A stretch of 64,000 nt of DNA, from NCBI RefSeq assembly GCF_006438965.1, contig NZ_RCZM01000006.1, forward strand, positions 205,912-269,911, read 5' to 3'. The notes below the pieces were generated by a model. The model saw only the letters and a program-made list of their open reading frames with translations. It was not told the origin of the DNA and did no database searches. The DNA is from Pedococcus bigeumensis. GTDB taxonomy: Bacteria; Actinomycetota; Actinomycetes; Actinomycetales; Dermatophilaceae. Below, one piece after another: positions 42,274 to 49,626 of the stretch. Positions within the stretch are counted from its first letter, which is position 1, and each line of letters begins with the position of its first letter. Both the position numbers and the translations under genes were made by a program.

Positions 42274-43214
42274 TGGCCCACAAGCCCGCTTGGTTCATCG
42301 ATGGCAAGGTCTTCGTGACCTTCGCTGAGACCGTTGGTATCAACAAGGACGGAGAGACGCTCTACGTCGTCGACCCGTCCACAGGGAAGCGGACGGAGGT
42401 CGTGGACGACCGGGTAAGTGCTGATATCGAAGCGCTACTCGTCAACCCGTCAGACGTGAGGTCACAGACCGCGCGCATGGTTCCAGCAGATGAGTTCACC
42501 CTCGCCGTGCCCGCCTACTACGACGACCGCCTCACGCAGGGCCTCGACCAACTTATGGCTCTGCCTGAGTTCGCCGATTTCGAGGTCCGGACGCTCGGAG
42601 AACTCGTCGAGGTTGGTGCTCTTACCCAACGCGCCGGGCACGGCTCCCCATCCGCGGACCTCCGCCAGGGCGAAATCCCCTACATCAAGGTGTCGGATGT
42701 CCGCGCAGGCCAAATCAACATCAATCCCTCGAATATGGTCCCGCGTGTCGTGGCAGAACGCTTCTGGCGCAGTACCGACTCGGGCCTCAAGCCCTTCGAT
42801 CTGATCACGCCGATCCGCGCCTCAAAGAACATCGGCGAGTTCGCCCTTCTCATGCCTGGCCAGGAGCAGGTCGTCCTTACCAAGGAGATGCTCATTTTGC
42901 GCGCGGCTGCAGACTCACATGCAGACAACTACTTTCTCTTCTGGGCTCTTTCCCTACGAGCAGTGCGCGAACAGTGGAAGCGCATCGTGTTCATGCAGAC
43001 GAACCGAGATGACGTTGGAGACCGATACCTTGAGATCAAGATCCCTTGGCCCACGACCGAAGCGGCCGGCAAGAAGGCGTCCCAAGACTTCCGCGAGTAC
43101 TACACCGGAGTAGAGGCGCTAAGAACCAAGTTCGTCGTTGCACTCCAGCAACACGACCGCCACTTTGTGTTCTTGGGTCTGTCGGCCGAAGCACCCTCCA
43201 GCGACCCTACATAG
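42273..43214 (+). CDS. Restriction-modification specificity subunit (HsdS-like)
   Basis: The ATG at 42273 shares one base with the upstream stop (TGATG) and follows GAGGAG. The 313-residue protein has one target-recognition domain at its C-terminal half ('YIKVSDVRAGQININPSNMV', 'DLITPIRASKNIGEFALLMP', 'LEIKIPWP'). The N-terminal 110 residues are unusual for HsdS and may replace the second domain. It should give sequence specificity to the nuclease-methylase upstream. Confidence 0.75.
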   Translation: MAHKPAWFIDGKVFVTFAETVGINKDGETLYVVDPSTGKRTEVVDDRVSADIEALLVNPSDVRSQTARMVPADEFTLAVPAYYDDRLTQGLDQLMALPEFADFEVRTLGELVEVGALTQRAGHGSPSADLRQGEIPYIKVSDVRAGQININPSNMVPRVVAERFWRSTDSGLKPFDLITPIRASKNIGEFALLMPGQEQVVLTKEMLILRAAADSHADNYFLFWALSLRAVREQWKRIVFMQTNRDDVGDRYLEIKIPWPTTEAAGKKASQDFREYYTGVEALRTKFVVALQQHDRHFVFLGLSAEAPSSDPT

Positions 43215-43280
43215 CCCCTAAAACGATCGTGAAATGAGTGGGTCAGGCCAGCGGTGAGGCATGTCGACGGCTACTGACCG

Positions 43281-43703
43281 CTACAGATCGAGACCATGAG
43301 CTCGAGCAAGGGTGTCGGCTACACCGTCAAGTCCCAAACGGCGCACTAGCGGAATGAACACGTGCATCGGGGGTTGATTGCTCCGGTAGGGGTGCGCACA
43401 CGTCCCGGAGTAGAGTCCGCCGCCCGGGGCGGATGACAAACCACCACCGGGTGCGGAAGACAATCCGCCGCCCGGGGCGGACGACAAACCACCACCGGGT
43501 GCGGAAGACAATCCGCCGCCCGGGGCGGACGACAAACCACCACCGGGTGCGGAAGACAGGCCTCCGCCCGGGGCGGACGACAAACCACCACCAGGCGCGG
43601 AAGACATCCCACCGCCTGGCGCTGAAGACAGACCGCCACCAGCTGCGCTGGAAAGTCCACCACCAGGGCCCGAATAGCGATCCCTCGGCCATGTGTTAGT
43701 CAT
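43281..43703 (-). CDS. Gly-rich tandem-repeat protein (GGGLSSAP repeats)
   Basis: The ATG at 43703 gives 140 residues. After 'MTNTWPRDRYSGP' there are about twelve copies of an 8-residue unit GGGLSSAP (variants with M, A, Y), then a conserved-looking end 'HPYRSNQPPMHVFIPLVRRL' followed by a short helix. Actinomycetes have many small proteins of this design with GPGGGLYTGP-like repeats and a 'YxSNxPP' tail; their function is not known to me. A -10-like TACTGT 7 nt before the ATG suggests a leaderless mRNA. It lies convergent to the restriction genes. Confidence 0.7.
   Translation of the reverse strand: MTNTWPRDRYSGPGGGLSSAAGGGLSSAPGGGMSSAPGGGLSSAPGGGLSSAPGGGLSSAPGGGLSSAPGGGLSSAPGGGLSSAPGGGLSSAPGGGLYSGTCAHPYRSNQPPMHVFIPLVRRLGLDGVADTLARAHGLDL
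43417..43680. repeat. Tandem 24-bp repeats arranged as 48-bp higher-order units
   Basis: Two 24-bp variants alternate: one beginning CCGCCGCCCGGGGCGG and one beginning CCACCACCGGGTGCGG. Four near-identical 48-bp pairs fill 43417-43608, and three more diverged 24-bp units reach 43680. They encode the GGGLSSAP repeats. The identity of the 48-bp units indicates recent unequal exchange, so copy number may vary between strains. Confidence 0.9.
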
Positions 43704-43928
43704 GGCAGTCACAGTATCGACCTGACCTGACACAGACTGACGGTCTCGATTTAGCCCGCCCCTACAGCAGACCAACGCGATCGAATCGACGGACGACCTC
43801 GTCCCGATCCACACAAGGACCATAGAACATCCTCAAGGCGGTCGATCCTCGCCATGTTAGGACGCGGCGCCCAGACCGGTTGGTTGAGCGTCCCACCCCC
43901 AGGACGAAACTGTGGGGATACTCCCGGC

Positions 43929-44309
43929 ATGAAACGAGTAGCCGGGTGGTCTTTGATTGTGCTGACTTTCCTCGCCACAGCCGCTGGCTGCTGGACTGTC
44001 GTCGCGGCCACGCTGGCATTCAATGAGGCGGGCCATTGGCTCGAAAGAGCAACCTACATAACGGAATGCGCACCCGGAAAGTCGAGCGCGGGTTCGCCCG
44101 GGTGTTCCGAACTCGCCCGCGCCACGCCCCACTGGCCCTACGGGGTAGAAGTGACGGACCCCAGCCTGATTGCCACGCAGGGCGGACTCATCCACGCGAC
44201 CGGATCGGCTGTGCTGACATATGGGGGACTCATGTTCGCGGTGGCCGGCATCCTCCTCTCGCTCGGCGTCTTCGTCCTTTCGAGAGCTCGCAAGGCAAGA
44301 TCGGCTTGA
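43929..44309 (+). CDS. Small membrane protein with two helices and an outside loop
   Basis: The ATG at 43929 lies 6 nt after a -10-like GATACT, so the transcript is probably leaderless. The 126-residue protein has helix 1 at about 5-30 ('LIVLTFLATAAGCWTVVAAT'), a loop of about 60 residues with two Cys residues ('TECAPGKSSAGSPGCSELAR') and helix 2 at about 95-118. The Cys pair may form a disulfide outside the membrane. It precedes the HEPN-like gene by 65 bp in the same direction. Confidence 0.6.
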   Translation: MKRVAGWSLIVLTFLATAAGCWTVVAATLAFNEAGHWLERATYITECAPGKSSAGSPGCSELARATPHWPYGVEVTDPSLIATQGGLIHATGSAVLTYGGLMFAVAGILLSLGVFVLSRARKARSA

Positions 44310-44374
44310 TCGCATCAGCGACCATGTGCCCATGGTCAAGCTACGCGACTGATCGATGGCATGAGGGGACAGGT

Positions 44375-45220
44375 ATGTACTTAGGCGAGAGCCACATCGG
44401 TACGAGAACGCGCGTCGACTTCCTCATGCAGGAGTTCGAAAGCGAACTCGATGAAATCGTCAAGCTGCATCGTTACGTGATCATGGCCGCGGCACGCGAC
44501 TTCAACCGTGAGTACGACCTCCTGCTCTCCAAAAACGCTCACGAGGACTCGGCCTACGACGGCGGCGATGCGATCTGGGACGCCGAGCAGATCCTCGGGA
44601 TCAACCCCTGGAACGTAGAGCATCATCTCGGGCTGCTGTCATTATCGCGAGCTGTGTCCTTGGCGGAGATTGTCTTGGCACGCCTCGCGGCAACGTGTTG
44701 GGAGCGGCCCGAGCTGACAGTCTTCCCGAACGGCAAAACGTGGCCGCGAGGATGGGAACACGCGTTCTACAAGACGTGCTTGAAGAATCCCATTGATCTA
44801 AACAAGGGCGGCCTGCGCACATTACGAGCTCTTCGCGACCTCTATGTGCACGGATATGGCGTACCGGTCAAGGAAGAGCAGCAGCACAAACTCGCAGCTG
44901 CCCTCAACCGGGAGTTCGGTGCGGAGCCTGCTACATCTGAAGAGGCCGCTCATGGATACAACGGCGTCGCGAGCTTTTTTGGTGAACATGCTCGTTTCGA
45001 TCCGAAGGATGGACTCCATGACGACATGTATTTCGGGCTACCGCAGGCCAACGTGACGCCGCTTGCGACCTACCGAGCACTCAGGCGGATCGGCGACAGC
45101 GTCAGCGAGGCGGCTAGGGCCGTCGTGACGGGCCCGCTCGACGACGCGAGCTCTTCGAAGTTCATAAGAATCGTCGTGACCTGGTGGGAGAAGAACGGCG
45201 GAATACCCGAAGAGGCCTGA
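44375..45220 (+). CDS. HEPN-like helical protein, putative RNase effector
   Basis: The ATG at 44375 follows GAGGGGACAGG. The 281-residue protein is mostly helical. 'LRTLRALRDLYVHGYGVPVK' contains Arg154-x4-His159, the RX4-6H motif of HEPN ribonucleases, placed at the end of a helix as in that fold. An N-terminal helix rich in Asp/Glu ('MQEFESELDEIVKLHRYVIM') precedes it. No other domain is recognised. Position in a cluster with other defence-type genes supports a toxin or abortive-infection role, but it could be a structural HEPN protein. Confidence 0.5.
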   Translation: MYLGESHIGTRTRVDFLMQEFESELDEIVKLHRYVIMAAARDFNREYDLLLSKNAHEDSAYDGGDAIWDAEQILGINPWNVEHHLGLLSLSRAVSLAEIVLARLAATCWERPELTVFPNGKTWPRGWEHAFYKTCLKNPIDLNKGGLRTLRALRDLYVHGYGVPVKEEQQHKLAAALNREFGAEPATSEEAAHGYNGVASFFGEHARFDPKDGLHDDMYFGLPQANVTPLATYRALRRIGDSVSEAARAVVTGPLDDASSSKFIRIVVTWWEKNGGIPEEA

Positions 45221-45415
45221 CACTCGGCCGCGACCTCGTGAGGTGATCGGGGCCAATCCCCAATGTGGCACGTTTGTGGCACACAACCTTGGAAAGTCAC
45301 GCGTCCAGCTAGCCAACGAATGACAAGTATGCACGCATGAATTCGTGCTCGTTCGGCTCCCGACACACACCTCTATGCGACTCCTAAAGCGGCAGTCACG
45401 ATGGCAAATGTCGTC

Positions 45416-46144
45416 CTAGGTGGAGTGCATCCTCGAATGCTGTTTGAGCCGCTCGGCCTGTGCTCCACACACCGGACAGGGGACAAATCGCTGTCTACTT
45501 GCCCACGTAGTGATCGTGTCGGGCCACCACCACTTGCTCCGGCCGTCGAGCCCGTCCGGCTCTGGGAAGTGGCCGGTGGCCAGCCGAATGCGGTGGTTCT
45601 CACGGGACCACCCCAGGTGCGCGGCGATCTCCCGCCCGAACCAACGAGGGGGTGCCTGAGTTGCGAGGCGCTCGACCGCGGTCGGGCCAATGGCCAGTAG
45701 GTCTCTGAGTTCATGCTTGGAGTGGCCTGCCAGCCACAGCCGATCGAACTCAGCTTGTGGCACGTTAGGGACCGCACGTTCCGGTGGCATTGCATTGCGC
45801 ACGAGCTCCCGCCCACTGCGACCGATGCCCAAGAGTCGCCAAGATGGGCCGGCGTCGTCACTCGTGAGACGTACAGCGGCGGCCAAGCACAAGCGTTCTA
45901 CGGCGGCTCGGTCCATTCGTTTGCGACTCCTGCGCGCGGCAATGACCGAGGGCGTGAGGCCCTGCAGCCTCAGTGCCACAACCCGCAGGTCCGCAACCGT
46001 GAGCGGCTCGGTGGCTGCGATGAGTCGTCGTCTCCAGGCTTGTGAATCGCCGACTCCTGCCCCTTGGTTTCGGAGGATTGGCTCCCACGCCTCGCCCAGA
46101 CCCAAGGCCCCTGCTGTCCCGCCCGGAGTGGTCCGCCTAGACAC
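45416..46144 (-). CDS. DNA-binding protein with C-terminal Ros-type zinc finger
   Basis: The GTG at 46144 overlaps the stop of a small upstream frame. The 242-residue protein has several helix-turn-helix-like segments ('LQGLTPSVIAARRSRKRMDR', 'HSKHELRDLLAIGPTAVERL', 'WFGREIAAHLGWSRENHRIR') and ends with Cys-x2-Cys-x9-His-x3-His ('CPVCGAQAERLKQHSRMH'), the spacing of prokaryotic Ros zinc fingers. It could regulate the conjugation operon that starts in the opposite direction at 46401. The family is not one I can name. Confidence 0.6.
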   Translation of the reverse strand: MSRRTTPGGTAGALGLGEAWEPILRNQGAGVGDSQAWRRRLIAATEPLTVADLRVVALRLQGLTPSVIAARRSRKRMDRAAVERLCLAAAVRLTSDDAGPSWRLLGIGRSGRELVRNAMPPERAVPNVPQAEFDRLWLAGHSKHELRDLLAIGPTAVERLATQAPPRWFGREIAAHLGWSRENHRIRLATGHFPEPDGLDGRSKWWWPDTITTWASRQRFVPCPVCGAQAERLKQHSRMHST

Positions 46145-46226
46145 GGGCGCGCGACCAAGCCCAAGACGCGATCAGGCTGAGCCCGACCCCGAGCATGACG
46201 CCACCTAGCAGTTCCACGGTCTCCAT
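46137..46226 (-). CDS. Possible 29-residue membrane peptide
   Basis: An ATG at 46226 opens a frame 'METVELLGGVMLGVGLSLIA' followed by SWAWSRARV and a TAG that overlaps the GTG of the zinc-finger gene. The peptide is one hydrophobic helix with a basic end. The ribosome site is poor (GCGAGG touching the ATG). The overlap suggests translational coupling to the next gene; the evidence is thin. Confidence 0.35.
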   Translation of the reverse strand: METVELLGGVMLGVGLSLIASWAWSRARV

Positions 46227-46363
46227 CCTCGCACTAGAGGTCGCAATGGCTCCGACTCCTCCGCGGGCGCATGTCCTGAACGAAAGGTCAACAAACGGTA
46301 AGTACTCGTCTCAAACGCTGACAATTGGTGGACTCAGGGTGTATCGGGCGGGTTAATGGTGGC

Positions 46364-46379
46364 GCGAGTGGCCACTCGC
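46364..46379. promoter_or_regulatory. 16-bp palindrome before the conjugation operon
   Basis: GCGAGTGGCCACTCGC is a perfect 16-bp palindrome 21 bp before the first ATG of the transfer operon and in the divergent region with the zinc-finger regulator. The location suggests the operator that controls transfer genes. Confidence 0.55.
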
Positions 46380-46400
46380 ACCAACCGATTGGGGACGATC

Positions 46401-46655
46401 ATGAACACCCTGAACACGACTCTCGTGTCGGCCGCCAACACCGGCGGCCTGCAGTCCTGGATCAAGGACAACGTCATCCCACTGCTGCTGCTGCTCATCG
46501 CGGTGATGCTGTTCGTGCTCGCTCAGCGTGGCGACAACGCCAAAGCCATGAAGGTTGTAGCGGGAGTTGTCGTGGCGCTGGCCGTGCTCGGCATCGCCAG
46601 CAGTGGTCAAGCTGACAATCTCGGCGCCTGGATGGCCGGGCTCATCACAGGTTGA
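46401..46655 (+). CDS. Small two-helix membrane protein of the transfer operon
   Basis: The ATG at 46401 follows GGGGACGATC. The 84-residue protein has two hydrophobic helices ('NVIPLLLLLIAVMLFVLAQR' and 'VVAGVVVALAVLGIASSGQA'). Size, topology and place as first gene before a VirB4-like ATPase resemble VirB2/TrbC-like pilin or a small T4SS subunit. An in-frame ATG at 46356 would overlap the operator and is unlikely. Confidence 0.65.
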   Translation: MNTLNTTLVSAANTGGLQSWIKDNVIPLLLLLIAVMLFVLAQRGDNAKAMKVVAGVVVALAVLGIASSGQADNLGAWMAGLITG

Positions 46656-46659
46656 TCCG

Positions 46660-47085
46660 ATGCGACTTCCCGTCGATGACGAGATCTACAACGTCAACGC
46701 CGTCTGGCTGGGCCCGCCCAACAAGACACTGCCCTTCCGAGCGCGCTACGTCGCGTACGCCGTGGGCGCCCTGGTCTTCGTTCTCCTCCAAGTCATCGAG
46801 CGCAGGCTAGGCATCGGCCTGGGGTTCTTCAGCCTGGCGTACACCCTGCTGGTCACCGTCGGGCTAACCCGACTCATCCTCAACGTCGTCGACGCAGACC
46901 GACCGCTCGGCTCGGTCGTCGCCGGATTTGCCCACGAGGTCGGCGCACCGCGAGAGCGCACCCGACACACGGTGGGCCTCATGCACCCGGCTCGGGTACG
47001 TGCCGTCCCCACACGCCTGAGCCGGGCCCAACGCAAGGCAGCCCGTCTGCAAGCCAGGTCCGCATCAAGAGAGGCTCCGTCATGA
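46660..47085 (+). CDS. Membrane protein of the transfer operon (TcpE/PrgI-like)
   Basis: The 141-residue protein has two adjacent membrane helices near residues 30-70 ('YVAYAVGALVFVLLQVIERR' and 'FSLAYTLLVTVGLTRLILNV') and a basic C-terminal tail. It stands directly before the VirB4-like ATPase with an ATGA overlap, the usual place of small T4SS membrane proteins such as TcpE, PrgI or VirB3. The exact family is uncertain. Confidence 0.6.
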   Translation: MRLPVDDEIYNVNAVWLGPPNKTLPFRARYVAYAVGALVFVLLQVIERRLGIGLGFFSLAYTLLVTVGLTRLILNVVDADRPLGSVVAGFAHEVGAPRERTRHTVGLMHPARVRAVPTRLSRAQRKAARLQARSASREAPS

Positions 47086-49625
47086 GCAAGCCAGGGATAT
47101 CGCTGCGCCGGATCAGCGGCCATTGCACGGTGACCGCCGACAGGATCGTGGCTTGGTACCTCCTCGATCCGCAGGGGTGGTCGTTTCGGCCGGACAGCGT
47201 GCGGGAGCAACTGATCATCGACGGTGCGGATGCATATGCCCAACTGGTCAAGCGTCAGCTGCACATCCGGGTCACGACCAGGCCCTACCCGGTCAGCCGT
47301 TGGGCCGCCGCGCACGACGAGAACGCCCCGGCCCCTCTGCCCGGGTGGCGAAACCACCTTCTGACCGACCAGCGGCACCTGTCGGGTCGCAGCATGGCCG
47401 ACAAGGAGGTCTACGTGGGCGTGGAGATCCCCGCACGCAAGGGCCTCTACAAGGCGCTCGGCGGGCTGGCCGGCACGTTTTCGGACCGAGAGGTCTCGGC
47501 CCTGTCCAAGGAGATCCGCGTCACCGACGAGATCATGGCCGCCCCGGGCATGGACGGCGCACCCGTCACACCTCGCGAGCTGGAATGGCTGCTGCACCGG
47601 TCTTGCTCGCTTGGCCTGCCCGCACCTCTGACCCTCGGGGCTGTCGACGACGGCCGCTGGGAGGAGGAGGACCTGCACGAGTTCACCGACCACGTCCAGT
47701 GGTTCGCCGAGCCATACGCGCGCACCCTTCGCGTCATCGGTGAAAACGAGGACCAGCGCGTCGAACGGCACGTGTGCGTCCTGTCCGTGGGCAGGATGAC
47801 GGACTTGGAGATCCCGGCCGGGATCCCATGGATGCAGCGCACCGACCAGCTCGGCTTCCCGGTCGAGTGGTCCGCCCGGGTCACGATCGAGGACTCCGCG
47901 AAGGTCGGGATGGCGATGCGTCGCAACATCCAGAAGATTCGCGCCCAGAAGGACCACTACGAGGTCGAGCACCACGAGCCCGCCCCCGGGGCACTGGACC
48001 GTCAGGCCGACAAGGCCCTGGGCGTTGAGGACGAGATCTCGATGGGCCTGTCCGGGCTGTCGACCCGTACCACCGGCTGGTACCGCATTGCGGTCTCCGG
48101 AGCATCGGAAGAGGAGGCACTCGAGCGAGCGAGCCTGCTGCGCAAGCTCTACACGCCCCAGATCACGATCGCCCGCCCCGCGGACCAGTACGCCATCGCA
48201 CGCGAGTTCATCCCCGGCGAGAAGCTAGCGTCCACGGCATACAAGCGCCGTATGCCGGTGACGACCCTCGCGGCCGCCGTCCCCGCTGCGACCGCCAAGG
48301 TGGGCGACCGGGTCGGGATCCACCTTGGCGAGACGTCCGGCACCAGCGCCCGCGTGGTCACGTGGGAGCCGTGGGAGAGCACCGAGACCCGGGAGGAGTC
48401 CGGTCTCGCGGTCCTGTGCGCGGGTCTGGGCGGGGGCAAGTCCACTGCCGGCGGCAACATCATCTACCGCACCGTCATGCAGGGCGTCCCGTGGACTGTG
48501 CTCGACCCCTCTGGTCGACTGACCGCGTTGTGTCGCCTGCCCGAGCTGGCGGAGGTATCCCAGGCGATCGACCTGCTCGACGCCCCTCCCGGCGCACTGT
48601 GCACCTACCGCGTCATCGCTGAACCTCGACGTGAGCACTACGACTCCGAGCTGGACTGGCGCACCGCACAGAACCAGACCGAGGACACCCGCCGCCTGCT
48701 CACCTCATCGGTACTGCGGGCAATGCTGCCGCGCCAGCTGCAGGACCACATGCTGACCGAGGTGGCCTTGATGCGTGCTGTCGGTGCGGTGTCAGCCAAG
48801 CACACCGCATCCACCCACGAGGTCGTCGACGCACTGACCCGACTGGACGGAGACCCGGACCTGCGCCGCCACGCCGGGTACATTGCGGACTTCCTGAACG
48901 AGGCTGCCAAGACCAGCCACGGCCGGTTGATCTTCCCGTCTGGCTACCAGCAGGACTACGGGCGGGAAGACCCGCTGTTGACCGTGTACAGCCTGCGCGG
49001 GCTTGCCCTGCCTGACGAGTCCACCGCCAACAGTGAGGACCTCGACGAGCGACTGTCGATGTGCGTGCTCTACCTCGCCGCGTGGCTCACCCAACGCGGC
49101 ATGTACCTCGGAGATGTCAACGCCCGCAAGGGAATCTTCATCGACGAGGCGTGGGCGCTGTCCACCTTCAGCACCGGCCGTCGGTTTATCGACCGAGCCG
49201 CCCGCGACTCCCGCAAACACAACACTCGCGTGCTGATGGCCTCGCAGAACCCCGCCGACCTGCTCAAGCTGGACCTGGCCAACTTGATCTCGGCCGCGTT
49301 CGTCGGCCGCCTCACCGGTGAGGACGCCCAGACCGACGCCCTGCGGTTCCTGCCCGGCATCCGCGACGGAATGGGCTACGAGTCGATCTTCGGCACCCTG
49401 TCCCGCCCGACCCGTGAGGGCCGACGGGGATCGCGTGAGTTCATCTTCAGCGACGGCACCGGCGGCATCGAACGGATCCGCATGGACCTGTCAGCCCACC
49501 CGCACCTGCTGGCCGCACTCAACACCACCGCCCAGCCCGATCAGGCCCGCAACCGGGTGGCGCGCCCCGAGCTCACCGCCGCCCCAACGACTGCCGAGGA
49601 CGAGTCCGAGAGGGAGAGTGCCTGA
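47082..49625 (+). CDS. VirB4/TraC-like conjugation ATPase
   Basis: The 847-residue protein has Walker A 'AGLGGGKST' near 446-454 and Walker B 'GIFIDEAWALSTF' near 683, followed by 'DSRKHNTRVLMASQNPADLL', the signature order of VirB4-type ATPases. The N-terminal 400 residues are the usual VirB4 N-terminal region. It energises assembly of the mating channel and is the landmark gene of T4SS-type conjugative elements in actinomycetes. Confidence 0.88.
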   Translation: MSKPGISLRRISGHCTVTADRIVAWYLLDPQGWSFRPDSVREQLIIDGADAYAQLVKRQLHIRVTTRPYPVSRWAAAHDENAPAPLPGWRNHLLTDQRHLSGRSMADKEVYVGVEIPARKGLYKALGGLAGTFSDREVSALSKEIRVTDEIMAAPGMDGAPVTPRELEWLLHRSCSLGLPAPLTLGAVDDGRWEEEDLHEFTDHVQWFAEPYARTLRVIGENEDQRVERHVCVLSVGRMTDLEIPAGIPWMQRTDQLGFPVEWSARVTIEDSAKVGMAMRRNIQKIRAQKDHYEVEHHEPAPGALDRQADKALGVEDEISMGLSGLSTRTTGWYRIAVSGASEEEALERASLLRKLYTPQITIARPADQYAIAREFIPGEKLASTAYKRRMPVTTLAAAVPAATAKVGDRVGIHLGETSGTSARVVTWEPWESTETREESGLAVLCAGLGGGKSTAGGNIIYRTVMQGVPWTVLDPSGRLTALCRLPELAEVSQAIDLLDAPPGALCTYRVIAEPRREHYDSELDWRTAQNQTEDTRRLLTSSVLRAMLPRQLQDHMLTEVALMRAVGAVSAKHTASTHEVVDALTRLDGDPDLRRHAGYIADFLNEAAKTSHGRLIFPSGYQQDYGREDPLLTVYSLRGLALPDESTANSEDLDERLSMCVLYLAAWLTQRGMYLGDVNARKGIFIDEAWALSTFSTGRRFIDRAARDSRKHNTRVLMASQNPADLLKLDLANLISAAFVGRLTGEDAQTDALRFLPGIRDGMGYESIFGTLSRPTREGRRGSREFIFSDGTGGIERIRMDLSAHPHLLAALNTTAQPDQARNRVARPELTAAPTTAEDESERESA

Positions 49626-49626
49626 G

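Noticed and set aside
43417..43680. CRISPR array
   Set aside because: The repeats are contiguous with no unique spacers, are in frame and code for GGGLSSAP units; no cas genes are near.
45255..45295. Direct repeat TGTGGCAC(N3)TGTGGCAC as a second attachment site
   Set aside because: Two short copies only, no matching longer repeat elsewhere in the window and no integrase nearby.
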